A stretch of 7,228 nt of DNA from Nitriliruptorales bacterium. GTDB taxonomy: Bacteria; Actinomycetota; Nitriliruptoria; Euzebyales; Egibacteraceae. The position numbers and the translations under genes are program-made. The stretch covers positions 1 through 7,228 of the forward strand of contig SKPY01000262.1 of assembly GCA_007119305.1 (NCBI GenBank). The letters are read 5' to 3'. The notes under the pieces were generated by a model. That model saw nothing but the letters and a program-made list of their open reading frames with translations, was not told the origin of the DNA and made no database searches. Shown in pieces: positions 6,145-7,228 of the stretch (its first letter is position 1; every line of letters begins with the position of its first letter).

Positions 6145-7131
6145 TCAGCTCACGCGCAGCTGCCAGTGGTCGGTGCTGTTGACGTCGAGCAGGTACAGCC
6201 CCTCGGGCAGGTCGTGCTCGTGCACGTCGCCGTCGCCGGAGAAGAAGCGGACGACGATCTCGCCGTCGACGTCGAGCACGCGGATCTCGAAGTCCTGCTG
6301 GGCTTCGCCCTCCCATTCGAAGCGCAGCGTGCCGCCAGGGGTCTCGAACGGGTCGGTGGCCATCGCTTCGCGGCCTTCGATCGTGACCGGCAGCTCGGGC
6401 CCGGCGAGGTAGCGGGGCTGCTCGAAGGCCACCCCCCACACGCCGTCGGCGGTGACCTCCAGCCGGTAGTCGCCGGCCGGCAGGCCGAGCGCACGCGAGC
6501 CCTGGTACTCCCCCGTCGCGTCGACGAGCAGCCCGACGTCGTCGACGTCCGCGTCGTCGTCCTCCTCGGCCTCGTCCGCGTCGTCGTCGACTTCGTCGAG
6601 GCCGAGCACCTCGATGTCGCTGCCGTCGGCCTGCGTGAGCCGCACGACGAAGTCGCCCTCGCCCCGGTGCGCGAGGCGGATGACCGCGAGACCGCCCTCG
6701 TGCGGGAACGGCTCGGTGGTCGCCGAACCCTCGCCCCACGCGCGGATCGTCTCCGGCGAGTCCTCGTCGATCACGACGTCGGTTGCGGCCACGGCGGTGG
6801 GGGTCGGCAGCGGCTCGGGCGTCGGCTCCGGGGTCGGGGTGGGGGTCGGCGTCGGCTCTGGGGTCGGCGTGGGCGTGGGCGTGGGCGTCGGCTCGGGGGT
6901 GGGCGTCGGCGTGGGCGTGGCCACCGGAGCCGGGGTGTCGATCACGACCTCGGCGGGTTCGCCATCGCGGAGCAGGAAGTACAGCAGCACGAGCAGCACG
7001 ACCACGAGGCCGACGAGCGCGACGAGCATCCACGGCTTGCCGTACCACGGCCGCTGCGCGACGCCCTCGCGTTCCTCGACCGTCTCGCCGGGACCTGGTC
7101 GGGGCCGTCGCGGGTCATGCGGTTCGGACAT
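6145..7131 (-). CDS. Single-pass membrane protein with Thr-Pro linker and two PPC-like beta domains
   Basis: I do not recognise this 328-residue protein as a named family. It has a charged, Pro/Arg-rich N-terminus (1-33), one transmembrane helix (about 35-54, Leu/Val-rich), then a Thr-Pro/Glu-Pro linker (about 68-112) and a C-terminal part of two related domains. Basic residues before the helix and an acidic region after it predict the C-terminal part outside the cell. The domains align: TTEPFPHEGG...DFVVRLTQADG (from 138) with ATDPFETPGG...DFEIRVLDVDG (from 258), and LPAGDYRLEV...VWGVAFEQP with LPEGLYLLDV...HWQLRVS. The PxGxYxLxV pattern recalls bacterial pre-peptidase C-terminal (PPC) beta-sandwiches, at low certainty. 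Copy 1 alone carries an acidic insertion (179-198, 15 of 20 Asp/Glu). The start at 7131 has GGAGAG 8 bases upstream; GTG 7191 has none. Possible roles are surface adhesion, cation binding or envelope sensing, all inference. Confidence 0.8.
   Translation of the reverse strand: MSEPHDPRRPRPGPGETVEEREGVAQRPWYGKPWMLVALVGLVVVLLVLLYFLLRDGEPAEVVIDTPAPVATPTPTPTPEPTPTPTPTPTPEPTPTPTPTPEPTPEPLPTPTAVAATDVVIDEDSPETIRAWGEGSATTEPFPHEGGLAVIRLAHRGEGDFVVRLTQADGSDIEVLGLDEVDDDADEAEEDDDADVDDVGLLVDATGEYQGSRALGLPAGDYRLEVTADGVWGVAFEQPRYLAGPELPVTIEGREAMATDPFETPGGTLRFEWEGEAQQDFEIRVLDVDGEIVVRFFSGDGDVHEHDLPEGLYLLDVNSTDHWQLRVS
6538..6597 (-). repeat. Asp/Glu-rich low-complexity insertion within the membrane-protein gene
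   Basis: This tract encodes residues 179-198, dominated by repeated GAC and GAG codons. Its near-simple DNA repeat (GTC-rich on the plus strand) could vary in length by slippage. It interrupts the first beta-type domain at a point where the second copy simply has a short loop. Confidence 0.6.
6796..6930 (-). repeat. Thr-Pro repeat linker coding tract
   Basis: The tract codes for alternating Thr-Pro with a Glu-Pro about every 10-12 residues, and reads as GGCGTGGGCGTC-like imperfect repeats on the plus strand. Such linkers are extended, protease-resistant spacers that hold domains away from the membrane or reach across a cell wall. The DNA repetitiveness makes copy-number variation and assembly error plausible. 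Confidence 0.8.
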
Positions 7132-7139
7132 GCGAGAGG

Positions 7140-7145
7140 CTCTCC
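7140..7145 (-). promoter_or_regulatory. Ribosome binding site of the membrane-protein gene
   Basis: GGAGAG on the minus strand lies 8 bases before the ATG at 7131. It overlaps an 11-base palindrome, GAGAG-G-CTCTC on the plus strand (7134-7144), which might bind a regulator; the 1-base centre is too tight for a simple RNA hairpin. Confidence 0.6.
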
Positions 7146-7173
7146 AGCACAGCGCGTGATGTGGACGATCCCC

Positions 7174-7179
7174 AACGTA
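7174..7179 (-). promoter_or_regulatory. Predicted -10 element (TACGTT) of the membrane-protein gene
   Basis: TACGTT on the minus strand fits TANNNT and lies 42 bases before the ATG, leaving a leader of about 35 bases that includes the GGAGAG ribosome site. No clear -35 hexamer is seen 17-18 bases upstream. Confidence 0.35.
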
Positions 7180-7228
7180 CCCGACAGGCACACCGTTTGG
7201 GCTGCGCTGCGGTCGGGGACGGCCGCTC

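Noticed and set aside
6796..6930. Regular GGCGTGGGCGTC-like units, considered as a CRISPR or non-coding tandem array
   Set aside because: The units are short, lack spacers and translate cleanly into a Thr-Pro linker in the frame of an otherwise coherent membrane protein.
1..7228. A search for a defence, toxin-antitoxin or mobile system
   Set aside because: None of the five genes has nuclease, transposase, recombinase, toxin or antitoxin motifs, and no terminal inverted repeats or target duplications were seen.

Overview
This is a very GC-rich window with almost every codon ending in G or C. The gene types (an LLM-class flavin/F420-type oxidoreductase, a FliA/WhiG-type sigma factor) and promoter hexamers of the form TAGNCT or TACGNT lying directly in front of start codons suggest an actinobacterium, perhaps a deep-branching lineage. 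That placement is inference: no rRNA or other phylogenetic marker is present. I see no mobile element, tRNA, rRNA or CRISPR array.

Layout, left to right. (1) A plus-strand TIM-barrel sugar phosphate isomerase/epimerase-like protein (115-951), apparently made from a leaderless transcript. (2) A plus-strand PfpI/DJ-1 family protein (1047-1568) with the ICH nucleophile motif and a strong Shine-Dalgarno site. (3) A hairpin between convergent genes (1566-1594). (4) A minus-strand LLM-class oxidoreductase (1638-2597), also apparently leaderless. (5) A 323-base gene-free stretch holding a 24-base near-perfect palindrome. (6) A minus-strand FliA/WhiG-type sigma factor with an extra C-terminal tail (2921-3817). 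(7) A 325-base divergent intergenic region with several inverted repeats. (8) A plus-strand hybrid histidine kinase, PAS-PAS-HisKA-HATPase-receiver (4143-6050). (9) Hairpins between convergent genes. (10) A minus-strand single-pass membrane protein with a Thr-Pro linker and a duplicated beta-type domain, one copy carrying a highly acidic insertion (6145-7131).

How the genes may work together: the left half is a group of small metabolic or stress genes with no obvious shared pathway. The centre is regulatory: a sigma factor and a hybrid sensor kinase are transcribed away from one shared control region, so they may be co-regulated or functionally linked, but the sequence does not prove it. The kinase has no response regulator or Hpt partner in the window. 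The least familiar item is the right-hand membrane protein, which looks like a surface-exposed protein of unknown role. I found no convincing new multi-gene system here.
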